From positions 1,032,001-1,096,000 of the forward strand of contig NZ_CP049017.1 of NCBI RefSeq assembly GCF_014236795.1: a DNA stretch of 64,000 nt. Direction: 5' to 3'. The notes beneath the pieces were generated by a model. It made no database searches, was not told the origin of the DNA, and saw only the letters and a program-made list of their open reading frames with translations. The position numbers and the translations under genes were made by a program. Positions 8,999 to 20,959 of the stretch are shown here, in pieces. This DNA comes from Xanthomonas theicola (GTDB lineage Bacteria > Pseudomonadota > Gammaproteobacteria > Xanthomonadales > Xanthomonadaceae). The first letter of the stretch is position 1. The number at the start of each line of letters is the position of its first letter.

Positions 8999-9391
8999 GT
9001 CCCTCGCATTTTCGAGAACTCGATGTTTGGCAGTTGGCGATGGCGTTAGCCAAGCAGGTTTACGAAATAACCGCGGATTTTCCGCGGGAAGAGCGTTATG
9101 GGTTGACGTCACAACTGCAACGTTCCGCCGTATCCATTCCTTCGAATATTGCCGAAGGCAACGCGCGCCACGGCGCGCGTGACTACGCAAGATTCGTTTC
9201 CGTGGCGCAGGGGTCCTGCGCCGAATTGCAAACGCAATTGCTGTTGGCGCTGGAACTTTTCCTGGGCGACGCAGCAGCAATCGAAGAAGCCTTATCGACG
9301 TGTGACCGGGTCGGCCGCATGCTGTACAAGCTGCATCGCAGCTTGCTGCAGAAGCTCGAATCCGAGTCCCGAGTCCCGAGTCCCGAGTCCC
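8955..9391 (+). repeat. inverted-repeat element: 4x GGGACTC ... 4x GAGTCCC framing a four-helix-bundle gene
   Basis: The left arm is four exact tandem GGGACTC units at 8955-8982. The right arm is four exact GAGTCCC units at 9364-9391. Together they form a perfect 28-bp inverted repeat separated by 381 bp, and pairing may extend inward imperfectly (GAGTTC against GAATCC). In the car mRNA the arms would fold into a long hairpin whose loop is almost exactly the four-helix-bundle coding sequence. A related element without a gene lies at 19876-19987. Confidence 0.85.
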
Positions 9392-9399
9392 GGAGCTGA
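8995..9399 (+). CDS. four-helix-bundle protein (S23 / rRNA intervening-sequence protein family)
   Basis: 134 residues, starting at a GTG that overlaps the carA stop (GTGA), so it is translated by coupling. Family hallmarks are [50 protein letters not shown] and [19 protein letters not shown]. These basic helical bundles are known from open reading frames inside 23S rRNA intervening sequences and resemble retroelement accessory proteins; RNA or nucleic-acid binding is a reasonable guess, but the function is unknown. The last 13 residues ([13 protein letters not shown]) come from the right arm of the flanking inverted repeat. carB follows after one nucleotide, with GGAG at 9392-9395 as its ribosome site. 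Confidence 0.85.
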   Translation: MSPSHFRELDVWQLAMALAKQVYEITADFPREERYGLTSQLQRSAVSIPSNIAEGNARHGARDYARFVSVAQGSCAELQTQLLLALELFLGDAAAIEEALSTCDRVGRMLYKLHRSLLQKLESESRVPSPESRS

Positions 9400-9400
9400 C

Positions 9401-12639
<3,239 letters not shown>

Positions 12640-12643
<4 letters not shown>

Positions 12644-13116
12644 GAGCCCCGATCACCATGCAAGGCGCGCAGCGTTTGCGCGAGGAACTGGACCAGCTGA
12701 AGTCGGTCAAGCGTCCGGAAGTCATCGCCGCGATCGCCGAGGCGCGCGCGCACGGCGACCTGAAGGAAAACGCCGAATACCACGCCGCGCGCGAGCAGCA
12801 GGGTTTCATCGAAGGCCGCATCAAGCAGCTGGAGAGCGAGCTGTCGCATGCCGAGGTGATCGACGTCAGCAAGCTGGCGGTCGGCAGCAAAGTGGTGTTC
12901 GGCGCGACCGTGACCCTGGCCGACGTGGAGACCGACGAAGAGAAGCGCTACCAACTGGTCGGCGACCTGGAAGCGGACATCAAGCTGGGCCTGATCGCGA
13001 TCTCCTCGCCGCTGGCGCGCGCGCTGATCGGCAAGCTGGAAGGCGACAGCGTCAGCATCGACGCCCCGGCCGGGCGTCGCGAGTACGAGATCGTCAGCGT
13101 CGAATACGTCGGCTGA
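12640..13116 (+). CDS. greA: transcription elongation factor GreA
   Basis: 158 aa, the normal length. The N-terminal antiparallel coiled coil ([40 protein letters not shown]) carries the acidic tip that enters the RNA polymerase secondary channel to stimulate transcript cleavage. The C-terminal FKBP-like domain has [22 protein letters not shown] shown here in two overlapping parts: [10 protein letters not shown] and [11 protein letters not shown]. Start by overlap with the carB stop. Confidence 0.96.
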
Positions 13117-13120
13117 CGCC

Positions 13121-14041
13121 GTGGCGGTCGCCACCTTGCTGTTGCCGGAGCGGGCGCGCTTGACCGGTCCGCCGCTGACCGGCGAGGTGGCGCGCGCGTT
13201 CGGCCGCGCCGAGCGCGAGCGCCTGGAGCCCGGAACCGACGCGCAATTGCGCCGCCATTTCGCGCTGCCGCCCGGGCGGCTGCCGGTGGCGGCGCTGACC
13301 CGGCAGCTGGATGCCGGCGATGCCGGCGACGGCGTGTGGCTGCGCGCCGATCCGGCCTACGTGGTGCCGGACATGCAGGGCGCGCGGCTGATGGCGCATG
13401 GCGACATGCTCGCGATCGACGCCATCGATCTGGCCGCGCTGCTGCCGTCGTTGCAGGAGGTGTTCGCCGAGGTCGGCCTGGTGCTGGACGCCGCCGAACC
13501 GACCCGCTGGTATCTGCGCCTGGACCCTGGCAGCGCGCTGCCCGAGTTCGCCGCGCCGGCGCAGGTGCTCGGCGCCGACCTGTTCGACCACCTGCCGCAG
13601 GGCGAGGGCGGGCGCCGCTGGCGCGCGCTGCTGACCGAGACCCAGGTGGTGCTGCACCAGCATCCGTGGAACCGCGAGCGCGTGGCGCGTGGGCAGCCGG
13701 CGATCAACTCGCTGTGGTTCTGGGGCGGCGGCGCGCTGCCGGCCGCGGTGACCACCGCGCACGCGCAGGTGCGCAGCCGCGAGCCGCTGCTGCGCGCGCT
13801 GGTGCAGGCGGCCGGGATCGACGCCGAGCAGGCGCCGCGCGTCGACGCGCTGGTGGATCTGCGCCAGCTGCGCACGCCCGAGCAGTTCGTCGGCGAGGTG
13901 ATGCAGCCGCTGCTCGAAGCGCTGCAGCGCGGCGAGCTGCAGCAACTGCTGCTGGATTTCGAGGACGGCGTGCGTTTCCGGATCCAGCGCGAGCAGCGCT
14001 GGCGGTTCTGGCGGCGGCCGCTGGCGCGCCTGGACGCATGA
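13121..14041 (+). CDS. rpfE: RpfE-like protein of the rpf region, function unknown
   Basis: 306 aa from a GTG 4 bp after the greA stop. The assignment is by position and overall character: in Xanthomonas the gene between greA and recJ is rpfE, reported to influence extracellular enzyme and polysaccharide production. The N-terminal part is LLLPERARLTGPPLTGEVAR; a conserved-looking middle has WLRADPAYVVPDMQGARLM and NSLWFWGGGALP. No catalytic motif, signal peptide or membrane segment is clear. Its stop overlaps the recJ ATG. Confidence 0.75.
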   Translation: MAVATLLLPERARLTGPPLTGEVARAFGRAERERLEPGTDAQLRRHFALPPGRLPVAALTRQLDAGDAGDGVWLRADPAYVVPDMQGARLMAHGDMLAIDAIDLAALLPSLQEVFAEVGLVLDAAEPTRWYLRLDPGSALPEFAAPAQVLGADLFDHLPQGEGGRRWRALLTETQVVLHQHPWNRERVARGQPAINSLWFWGGGALPAAVTTAHAQVRSREPLLRALVQAAGIDAEQAPRVDALVDLRQLRTPEQFVGEVMQPLLEALQRGELQQLLLDFEDGVRFRIQREQRWRFWRRPLARLDA

Positions 14042-15768
14042 GTCCGGCGCTGCGCATCACCCGGCGCCCGGCCGCCGAGGGCGGGCCGTGGACGGACAGC
14101 GTGCTGCCGTTGCTGCGCCGCATCTACACCGCGCGCGGCGCCCACGACCCCAGCCTGGCGCAGCCGAAACTGGCGCAGTTGCTGCCGCCGGACGCGCTCA
14201 GCGGCATCGATGCGGCGGTCGCCTTGCTGGCCGCGGCGATCGGCGCCGGCAAGCGCATCCTGGTGGTCGGCGATTTCGACTGCGACGGCGCCACCGCCTG
14301 CGCGGTCGCGGTGCGCGGGCTGCGCCTGCTCGGCGCCGCGCAGGTGCTGCACGCCGTGCCCAACCGCATGGTGCATGGCTACGGCCTGTCGCCGGCGCTG
14401 GTGGCCGAACTGGCGCCGCTGCAACCGGACCTGCTAGTCACCGTCGACCACGGCATCGCCTGCCATGCCGGCGTGGCCGCGGCCAAGGCGCTGGGCTGGC
14501 AGGTGCTGATCACCGACCACCACCTGCCGGGCAGCGTGCTGCCGCCGGCCGATGCGATCGTCGATCCCAACCTGGCCGGCGACGCGTTCCCGAGCAAGAT
14601 GCTGGCCGGCGTCGGGGTGATCTTCTACGTGCTGCTGGCGCTGCGCCGGCACTTGCGCGCGCGCGGCGCGTTCGCGGCGCAGGCGCCGGACCTGACGGTG
14701 CTGCTGGACCTGGTCGCGGTCGGCACCGTCGCCGACCTGGTGCCGCTGGACGCGAACAACCGCGCGCTGGTGGCGGCCGGGCTGCGCCGCCTGCAGCGCG
14801 GCGACGGCTGCGTCGGCCTGCGCGCCTTGATCGAGGCCAGCGGCCGCGATCCGGCCAGGCTCAGCGCCGGCGACATCGGCTTCGCGCTGGCGCCGCGGCT
14901 CAATGCCGCCGGGCGCCTGGAGGACATGGCGCTGGGCATCGAACTGCTGCTGTGCGAAGACCCTGCGCCGGCGCGCGAGATCGCCGCCATGCTGGAACAG
15001 ATCAACGGCGAGCGCCGCGCCGTGCAGCAGCAGATGACCGACGAGGCCGAGGCCACCGTGGCGCGGGCCTTGCTGGACGCGCCGGACGCGCCGCCGGTGG
15101 CGGTGTGCCTGTTCGATGCCGACTGGCATCCGGGCGTGATCGGCCTGGTCGCCTCGAAGATGAAGGACAGGTTGCATCGTCCGGTGATCGCCTTCGCTCC
15201 GGCCGAGCCCGGCAGCGCGCAGTTGCGCGGTTCGGCGCGCTCGATTCCCGGCTTCCACATCCGCGACGCGATGGCGGCGGTGGAGGCGCGCCGGCCCGGG
15301 CTGATGGACAAGTTCGGCGGCCATGCGATGGCGGCGGGGCTGAGCCTGCGCCAGGACGCCCTGGCCGAATTCGAGCAGTTGTTCCGCGAACATGCGCTGG
15401 ACAACCTGGACGCAGAACTGCTGCAGGTCGAACTGCTCAGCGACGGTGCACTGCACGCGCACGAGCTGGACCATCGCCACGCCGAGGCGCTGCGCCTGGC
15501 CGGGCCCTGGGGGCAGGGCTTCCCGGAACCGCTGTTCGACGGCGAGTTCGAGGTGCTGCAATGGCGCGTACTGAAGGAGCGCCACCTCAAGCTGAGCCTG
15601 CGCTGCGACGGCCGCGGCGACGCGCTGAACGCGATCCACTTCAACGGCTGGCGCGGCAGCGAACCCGGCCGCCGCGTGCACATCGCCTACCGCCTGGTCG
15701 CCGACGACTATCGCGGCGGGCAAGCGATACAACTGCTGGTGGAGCACTGCCAGAGCCTGGCGGGCTGA
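14038..15768 (+). CDS. recJ: single-stranded-DNA-specific exonuclease RecJ
   Basis: 5'-3' ssDNA exonuclease for recombination and mismatch repair, 576 aa. DHH-family motifs are present: VVGDFDCDGATA (motif I), VTVDHGIACH, ITDHHLPG (the DHH), and in the DHHA1 domain FGGHAMAAGLSL. The start overlaps the rpfE stop (ATGA). In other Xanthomonas genomes prfB follows closely, as I recall the rpf region; here about 20 kb intervenes. Confidence 0.96.
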   Translation: MSPALRITRRPAAEGGPWTDSVLPLLRRIYTARGAHDPSLAQPKLAQLLPPDALSGIDAAVALLAAAIGAGKRILVVGDFDCDGATACAVAVRGLRLLGAAQVLHAVPNRMVHGYGLSPALVAELAPLQPDLLVTVDHGIACHAGVAAAKALGWQVLITDHHLPGSVLPPADAIVDPNLAGDAFPSKMLAGVGVIFYVLLALRRHLRARGAFAAQAPDLTVLLDLVAVGTVADLVPLDANNRALVAAGLRRLQRGDGCVGLRALIEASGRDPARLSAGDIGFALAPRLNAAGRLEDMALGIELLLCEDPAPAREIAAMLEQINGERRAVQQQMTDEAEATVARALLDAPDAPPVAVCLFDADWHPGVIGLVASKMKDRLHRPVIAFAPAEPGSAQLRGSARSIPGFHIRDAMAAVEARRPGLMDKFGGHAMAAGLSLRQDALAEFEQLFREHALDNLDAELLQVELLSDGALHAHELDHRHAEALRLAGPWGQGFPEPLFDGEFEVLQWRVLKERHLKLSLRCDGRGDALNAIHFNGWRGSEPGRRVHIAYRLVADDYRGGQAIQLLVEHCQSLAG

Positions 15769-15783
15769 GCCGCCGGGCCTCCC

Positions 15784-15806
15784 TGTAGGAGGGCTTCAGC
15801 CCCGAC
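15784..15806 (+). repeat. GTAG-type REP-like repeat
   Basis: TGTAGGAGGGCTTCAGCCCCGAC just after recJ is a short imperfect palindrome (GGGCT TCA GCCCC) headed by GTAG. It resembles the GTAG-headed REP sequences of Stenotrophomonas and Xanthomonas. Partial relatives occur at 21789 and 52131. Confidence 0.6.
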
Positions 15807-15846
15807 TGTTGTGGTCAAGTTTTGGTGGATACCGCGATAAGCGATT

Positions 15847-16040
15847 TCAGGCTGTGGCTTTCTCGCAGTCGGCGGGTGATCGATCGCCGAGGGTGGAGTG
15901 CAGGCGGTGGGTGTTGTAGGAGGCGACGATGGAGTGGGTAATGTCGGCGATGGCCTCGGCGGGGGTTGGCATAGCGCCGTTGCCAGACTCGCTCCATTTT
16001 CAGATTCAGGAAGAACCGCTGCATCACTGCGTTGTGCCCC
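15847..16040 (-). mobile_element. IS3-family transposase C-terminal remnant
   Basis: Reading the minus strand, the last about 55 codons of an orfB are recognisable, including THRLHSTLGDRSPADCEKAT before the stop at 15847. This is the typical end of the rve/integrase core of IS3 transposases. The catalytic residues are absent and frames are broken near 15985. The stretch 16040-16140 shows no further gene. Confidence 0.7.
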
Positions 16041-16144
16041 GAGGGCAGGCTGCGCGCTCCCAGCAGTTGCCTTGGCGGCTCATGCTGGCAATCGCGCCAT
16101 GGCGGGCCAGCAGGTCGCTGTAGACCTGGTTGGTTGTCAAAATT

Positions 16145-16190
16145 GATAAGTGAGACATAAGAGATCGTAGTGGCTCCTGTCTCAATCTTG
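16145..16190 (+). promoter_or_regulatory. probable autoregulatory operator of the RES/Xre module
   Basis: An imperfect palindrome with perfect TGAGACA (16151-16157) and TGTCTCA (16178-16184) arms lies directly upstream of the antitoxin gene, in an AT-richer patch. Xre/MbcA-type antitoxins usually repress their own operon, so this is the likely binding site. Inferred from symmetry and position only. Confidence 0.45.
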
Positions 16191-16206
16191 CCTATCGGGG
16201 ATGACC

Positions 16207-16833
16207 ATGCCCAAGACGCTCGAATTCATTACCGACCACCTGCCGCGCGTCACCGTGGAGGACGTAAGTCGCTTTGCTACCACCGTCGATATCCGGGATG
16301 CCGGGGCTTTTGCGGCCGAACTGCAGGCGTTCGTCCACGAGCGAGTGGAGGCGGTGGAGCTTCCCGCCAGCCTGGAAATGGAGACGGTGGAGCAGACCCT
16401 GACCCGCAAGGCGGCTGCCCTGCGCGCCGGCACGCGCTGGGCGCCCGGCGAAACCGACATCCAGCGCGGCCGCGCCGTCTTGCTGGAGGCCTTCGAGCAG
16501 CCGCACAACCTGCCGCTGGCCAACTTCGCCAAGCTGGCGGACAAGTCGCGCCAGCAGATCTACAAGGACATCGTTGCCCGTCGGCTACTGGCGCTGAACG
16601 TGGGGCCGCGTGGTCAGAAGCTGCCCGACTGGCAGCTCGACCCGGTGAAGCAGCGGTTGACCCAAGCCGTGCTTCAGGAGGCCGAGGGCATCGACCACTG
16701 GACGATCTACCGTGCGCTGTCCGAACCGCTCGAAGGCCTGGGCGGGCGCTCGCCGGTGGACGCGGTGACGTCCGGCTCGATCGACGACGTGGCCAGCGCT
16801 GTGTTCAACGTGCTGGGCGTGCACGTGCATTGA
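16207..16833 (+). CDS. Xre/MbcA/ParS-type antitoxin
   Basis: 208-residue antitoxin partner of the RES toxin that follows 12 bp later. The C-terminal half carries the toxin-binding domain, with [35 protein letters not shown], and [20 protein letters not shown] before IDDV. The GGGG preceding ATG 16201 is too close for that codon but well spaced for ATG 16207, so I choose 16207. An inverted repeat upstream suggests autorepression. The same kind of domain occurs at the C terminus of the integrase at 28415. Confidence 0.8.
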   Translation: MPKTLEFITDHLPRVTVEDVSRFATTVDIRDAGAFAAELQAFVHERVEAVELPASLEMETVEQTLTRKAAALRAGTRWAPGETDIQRGRAVLLEAFEQPHNLPLANFAKLADKSRQQIYKDIVARRLLALNVGPRGQKLPDWQLDPVKQRLTQAVLQEAEGIDHWTIYRALSEPLEGLGGRSPVDAVTSGSIDDVASAVFNVLGVHVH

Positions 16834-16845
16834 AGCGAGACTGCC

Positions 16846-17478
16846 ATGAGCCGTGAGCTGCCGTCGTTCCTGATCGATGCAGGTGAACTGCTCCAGCACG
16901 TGAGCCGCATTGCGTATCGGGGCAGTCTGCTGTACTACGGCCGCAGCAGCAGCAATGGCTACAATGGCCCAGCACGGGCTTACGGCGTGCTCTATCTGGG
17001 CCGCGACCTGCCCACGGCGTTGATGGAGTCGGTGTTTCACACACACCAGTGGATCGTAGACGCGAAGCGCTCGATCGCGCTGAAGGAAGTCCAGAGCCGG
17101 ATGGTGCGCGCCGCAGGCGTGCTGAACGACCTGCGTCTGGCCGATCTCACGGCACCCGGCGTCATGGCGGGCCACTTCGGCTTGAATCTGGAGCAGTTGG
17201 CCTGCCGGGACTACACGCATACGCAGCAGGTGTCGGCCCAGGCGCATGCAATGCTCGGAGATGACAGCCTGCCGCTGTTCGACGGGGTGCTTTATCCCTC
17301 GCACAACAACTATCCTGCTGCGAGCATCGCGCTGTTCGAGCGTGCGAAGGCGAAGATCAGTGTCATCGAGGACATCGACCTGGTTGACCATGCAGACTGG
17401 CCGCATTTCGTTGCCAACTATCGCATCGGCGTGGAGCCCGACCCCGGCCTGGTTGGATCGGAGGACGAAGCGTCCTAA
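16846..17478 (+). CDS. RES-domain toxin
   Basis: 210-residue RES-family protein. Characterised members of the family (MbcT and related) break down NAD+. The defining residues are in order: Arg in [10 protein letters not shown] (near residue 25), Glu in [11 protein letters not shown] (near 62) and Ser in [12 protein letters not shown] (near 148). It is complete and in operon with the Xre-type antitoxin. Its stop lies directly against IS630 sequence, so the pair sits in an IS graveyard; both genes look intact. Confidence 0.85.
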   Translation: MSRELPSFLIDAGELLQHVSRIAYRGSLLYYGRSSSNGYNGPARAYGVLYLGRDLPTALMESVFHTHQWIVDAKRSIALKEVQSRMVRAAGVLNDLRLADLTAPGVMAGHFGLNLEQLACRDYTHTQQVSAQAHAMLGDDSLPLFDGVLYPSHNNYPAASIALFERAKAKISVIEDIDLVDHADWPHFVANYRIGVEPDPGLVGSEDEAS

Positions 17479-17479
17479 A

Positions 17480-18201
17480 AACTGCCGGAACTCGCTGCTG
17501 CGATGACGCCTGTGGGTCTGGCCGATGACGCGTCCGGTGGCCATGTCCAAGGCCGCGAACAACGTCGTCGTACCGTGCCGCTCGTCGTCATGGGTGCGCC
17601 GCTCGGGGATGCCAGGCGCCAAGGGCGGCATAGGCTGCGTGCGGTCGAGCGCCTGGATCTGGCTCTTCTCGTCCACGCAAAGCACCATCGCCCTCAGCGG
17701 CCGGTTCATGCAGAGGCCGACAATGTCGCCTACCTTTGTCGACAAACATGGGATCGGTGGAGAGCTTGAAGGTCTCCTGGCGGCGCGGCTGCAATCGGAA
17801 GGCACGCCAGATGCGCGACACCACGGTCTGCGACAGCCCCATCGCGCGCGCCATGCTGCGCGTGCTCCAGTGCGTGGCGCCGACGGGGACGCTCTCCAGC
17901 GTCTTGGCGATCACGGCGTCGATGCGCGTGCGTCGATGGTTCTCGGAGCGCCCGACCGTGGGGCATCCAGCAGTGCCTCAAGTCGATGCTCAACCAAGCG
18001 CGCCCGCCACTTGCTGATCATCTGCGGCGTGACGCGCTGCCGTGCCGCGACGACCTTGTCGTCCAGCCCGTCAGCGCAGGCCAGTACGATCCGGGCGCGC
18101 TGCGCCAGCGCTTGCGCCGTCTTGCGGCGCAGTGTCAACGCCACCAGTTCCTCGCGCTGCGTCTCGGTCAAAACCAAAAGTGCCTTGGGTCGTCCGCTCA
18201 T
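17480..18201 (-). mobile_element. IS630-family transposase pseudogene, N-terminal and central parts
   Basis: On the minus strand the helix-turn-helix start MSGRPKALLVLTETQREELV begins at 18201. Frames shift near 17930 and again near 17745. The first catalytic Asp region ([20 protein letters not shown]) and [16 protein letters not shown] are readable down to about 17490, after which the gene is cut by the end of the RES module. It cannot encode a working transposase. Confidence 0.8.
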
Positions 18202-18335
18202 CGCTGCCTCGTCGAGTACGCCACGGACACAACGGACTTCAACGTCAAACAATAGTTCAACGAACTTCGAACTCATAACACTAGTCCACTGCGTCATTGA
18301 CTTGGCGCCCGTCGAATCGGACGGGAAGGATCGTC

Positions 18336-18595
18336 CTATTTCCGCTTGATGGGTGTCGGGTTTTGGTTGTGCTCGCGGATATGACGCATCCGTTTTCGAT
18401 CCAGATCCTTCACCGACGTGAAGGCGCCGCGGGCGATCACATCACGCCGAATGCGTGAGAACCAGTTTTCCACCTGGTTGAGCCACGACGAGTAAGTCGG
18501 CGTGGCGTGCCAACGCACGTTGCGATGCGAGGTGAGAAAGTCGGCCGCCCGCTGCGTCTTGTGGCGGCGACGTCCCCCCGCCCTGCGTAGTGGTC
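18336..18595 (-). mobile_element. IS630-family transposase C-terminal remnant
   Basis: The C-terminal end of an IS630 transposase (TPTYSSWLNQVENWFSRI, with the last catalytic acidic residue region) is readable on the minus strand. It lies upstream, in transcription sense, of the N-terminal part at 18201, so it is either a second copy or a rearranged one. The 130 bp between the two pieces contain likely terminal-repeat sequence and no gene. Confidence 0.75.
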
Positions 18596-18600
18596 GGGTT

Positions 18601-18866
18601 TAGAGTCCTGCGCTAATGATATGGGTGTTGGCAAGATGTTCGGCATAAGCGGACGGCGTCATGCCGCCGATCGCCTTCTTGGGTCGGTCCTGGTTGTATT
18701 CGCGTCGCCAGCGTTCGATCTCAGTGTGCGCATGCAGCAGGGTTGGGAACCAGTGCTCGTTGGACATTCGTCGCGCAGCCGGCCGTTGAACGATTCGACG
18801 TAGGCGTTCTGGTTCGGTTTGCCGGGTTGGATCAGCCGTAACTGCACGCCACGGGCATGCGCCCAC
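18601..18866 (-). mobile_element. IS3-family transposase C-terminal remnant
   Basis: [24 protein letters not shown] sequence (the DDE Glu region, here [18 protein letters not shown]) is followed after a frameshift near 18770 by HTEIERWRREYNQDRPKKAI and PSAYAEHLA, the normal end of an orfB. The stop is at 18600. It is truncated at its N terminus near 18866, where IS30-like sequence begins on the opposite strand. Confidence 0.75.
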
Positions 18867-18867
18867 G

Positions 18868-19017
18868 GGCGTGGACCTGTCGCAGGCCCGTCAGGAATAC
18901 CTCAATCACCTGGCCAAGCGGATGAATGGACGTGCGCGCCAGACACTGGGTTGGGCTACACCGGCCGCGGCTGTGGAGAAGGAAATCCTCCAATTCAGAT
19001 CATCGTGTTGCACTTGA
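18868..19017 (+). mobile_element. IS30-family transposase C-terminal remnant
   Basis: About 49 codons, including [20 protein letters not shown] and [10 protein letters not shown], match the C-terminal end of IS30-type transposases; compare ARELNQRPRQTLDFQTPAEV in the IS30 copy at 34062-35303. It is truncated at the start and ends 68 bp before nadK. Confidence 0.65.
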
Positions 19018-19085
19018 TTCTTGAGACCGTCCCCCCGTTGACGCGAGGGCGCGCGGGTCACGGTGTACCGGGTATGATCGGGGCC

Positions 19086-19871
19086 ATGAATGCTTCCATG
19101 CTGCCGGCCGTTCCCCGTATCTGTTTTCTTGCCAGCGCCGCGCCGCCGGCCTTGCAGGCGCGCGACCAGCTGGGCGTGCGCTATGGCGACTGCGCGCCGG
19201 CCGAGGCCGATGTGCTGTGTGCGCTCGGCGGCGACGGCTTCATGCTGCAGACCCTGCACCGCCACGGCGGCCTGGGCAAGCCGGTGTTCGGCATGAAGCT
19301 GGGCACGGTCGGTTTCCTGATGAACCAGTTCCGCGACGACGACCTCGCCGCGCGTCTGGCGCAGGCCGAGCCGGCCAAGCTGCGGCCGCTGGAGATGCTG
19401 GCGCAGACCGAATCCGGCACCACCACCGGTTCGCTGGCCTACAACGAAGTATCGCTGCTGCGGCAGACCCGCCAAGCCGCGCACATCAGCATCGACCTCA
19501 ACGGCCAGACCCGGGTCGACGAACTGATCTGCGACGGGGTGATGGTGGCCACGCCGGCCGGCAGCACCGCCTACAACTCCTCGGCGCACGGCCCGATCCT
19601 GCCGCTGGGCTCGCATACGCTGGCGCTGACCCCGATCGCCCCGTACCGGCCGCGGCGCTGGCGCGGCGCGATCCTCAAGGCCGACACCGAGGTGTGCCTG
19701 CGCGTGCTCGACCCGTACAAGCGCCCGGTCAGCGTCACCGCCGACTCGCACGAGACCCGCGACGTGGTCGAGGTCACCATCCGCGAATCGCGCGACCGCC
19801 TGGTCACTCTGTTGTTCGATCCGGAGCACAATCTGGAGGAGCGGATCCTGAGCGAGCAGTTCATGGTGTGA
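19086..19871 (+). CDS. nadK: NAD kinase
   Basis: Phosphorylates NAD to NADP, 261 aa. Diagnostic motifs are [10 protein letters not shown] (GGDG, near residue 45) and [18 protein letters not shown] (near 157). The start at 19086 is one of several close ATGs (19074, 19086, 19098); 19086 gives the usual length. An inverted heptad-repeat element begins 4 bp after its stop. Confidence 0.93.
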   Translation: MNASMLPAVPRICFLASAAPPALQARDQLGVRYGDCAPAEADVLCALGGDGFMLQTLHRHGGLGKPVFGMKLGTVGFLMNQFRDDDLAARLAQAEPAKLRPLEMLAQTESGTTTGSLAYNEVSLLRQTRQAAHISIDLNGQTRVDELICDGVMVATPAGSTAYNSSAHGPILPLGSHTLALTPIAPYRPRRWRGAILKADTEVCLRVLDPYKRPVSVTADSHETRDVVEVTIRESRDRLVTLLFDPEHNLEERILSEQFMV

Positions 19872-19875
19872 AAGT

Positions 19876-19987
19876 GGGGCTCGGGACTCGAAAAGCGTCC
19901 CATGGCGGAAGTTTGGCTGGCACCAGTAATGCAATAGAAACACGCGGAGAAGTATTTGCTTTTACCGAGTCCCCAGTCCCGAGTCCC
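19876..19987 (+). repeat. short GGGACTC inverted-repeat element without a gene
   Basis: GGGGCTC-GGGACTC at 19876-19889, then GAAAAGC, faces GCTTTTAC then GAGTCCC-CAGTCCC-GAGTCCC ending at 19987. The arms pair over about 20 bp around a 60-bp AT-richer core with no open reading frame. It fills the space between the nadK stop and the next gene's start (7 bp downstream). The heptad is the same as in the 8955-9391 element, so this looks like a miniature relative. Confidence 0.75.
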
Positions 19988-19993
19988 GAAGAA

Positions 19994-20959
19994 ATGTCCG
20001 ACAACTCCCCCCGCCTGCTCACCGTCGCGGTCACCTCGCGCGCCTTGTTCGACCTGGAAGAGGGCCATGCGCTGTTCGAGCAGCAGGGGGTGGAGGCATA
20101 CAGCGCCTACCAGCGCGAGCGCGAGGACGATGTGCTCGCGCCGGGCGTGGCGTTCCCGGTGGTGCGCAAGCTGCTGGCGCTGAACCAGGGCACGCCGCCG
20201 CAGACGCCGCCGGTGGAGGTGATCCTGCTGTCGCGCAATTCCGCCGATACCGGGTTGCGCATCTTCAATTCGATCCAGTACTACGGGCTGGGCATCGTCC
20301 GTGCCACCTTCACCTCTGGCGAGGCCACCTGGCCCTACGTCAAGCCGTTCGGCACCGACCTGTTCCTGTCGGCCAATCCGGAATCGGTGCGGCGCGCGCT
20401 CAGCCACGGCATCGCCGCGGCGACGATCCTGCCCAAGCCGCCGGGCGAGCATGCGCAGGAGGCGGCCGCCGCGGCCGGGGCGATCGATTCCGAGCGCCTG
20501 TCCACGCAGTTGCGCATCGCCTTCGACGGCGATGCGGTGATCTTCGGCGACGAGGGCGAGCGCTTCTCGCGCGAGCAGGGCGTGGAGGCGTTCGGCCGCT
20601 ACGAGCGCGAGAACGCGCGCGAGCCGCTGACCGGCGGACCGTTCCGCAATTTCCTGTCCGCGCTGCACGCGTTGCAGTCGGCGTTCCCGGCCGGCGAGGC
20701 CTCGCCGATCCGCACCGCGCTGGTCACCGCGCGCTCGGCGCCGGCGCACGAGCGGGTGATCCGCACCCTGCGTGAATGGGGCGTACGCCTGGACGAGGCG
20801 CTGTTCCTCGGCGGCCGCCACAAGGGGCCGTTCCTGCAGGCGTTCGGCGCCGACATCTTCTTCGATGATTCGCAGCACAACATCGACAGCGCCGCGCGCG
20901 AACGCGTGGCCGCCGGCCACGTGCCGCACGGCGTGGCCAACGCCATCGCCAAGCCGTGA
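19994..20959 (+). CDS. 5'-nucleotidase (cytosolic 5'-nucleotidase I family)
   Basis: 321-residue predicted cytoplasmic nucleoside-monophosphate phosphatase. It has the family N terminus LTVAVTSRALFDLEEGHALF, followed by LLSRNSADTGLRIFNSIQYYG, FDGDAVIFGDEGER (HAD-like Asp region) and FFDDSQHNIDSA. The start ATG lies 7 bp after the heptad element, with only a weak purine-rich ribosome site, so the element has probably replaced the native upstream region. It overlaps the next gene by 4 nt (GTGA). Confidence 0.88.
   Translation: MSDNSPRLLTVAVTSRALFDLEEGHALFEQQGVEAYSAYQREREDDVLAPGVAFPVVRKLLALNQGTPPQTPPVEVILLSRNSADTGLRIFNSIQYYGLGIVRATFTSGEATWPYVKPFGTDLFLSANPESVRRALSHGIAAATILPKPPGEHAQEAAAAAGAIDSERLSTQLRIAFDGDAVIFGDEGERFSREQGVEAFGRYERENAREPLTGGPFRNFLSALHALQSAFPAGEASPIRTALVTARSAPAHERVIRTLREWGVRLDEALFLGGRHKGPFLQAFGADIFFDDSQHNIDSAARERVAAGHVPHGVANAIAKP

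Noticed and set aside
8955..9391. CRISPR array
   Set aside because: The repeats are 7-nt tandem units in two inverted blocks without spacers, and no cas genes are present.
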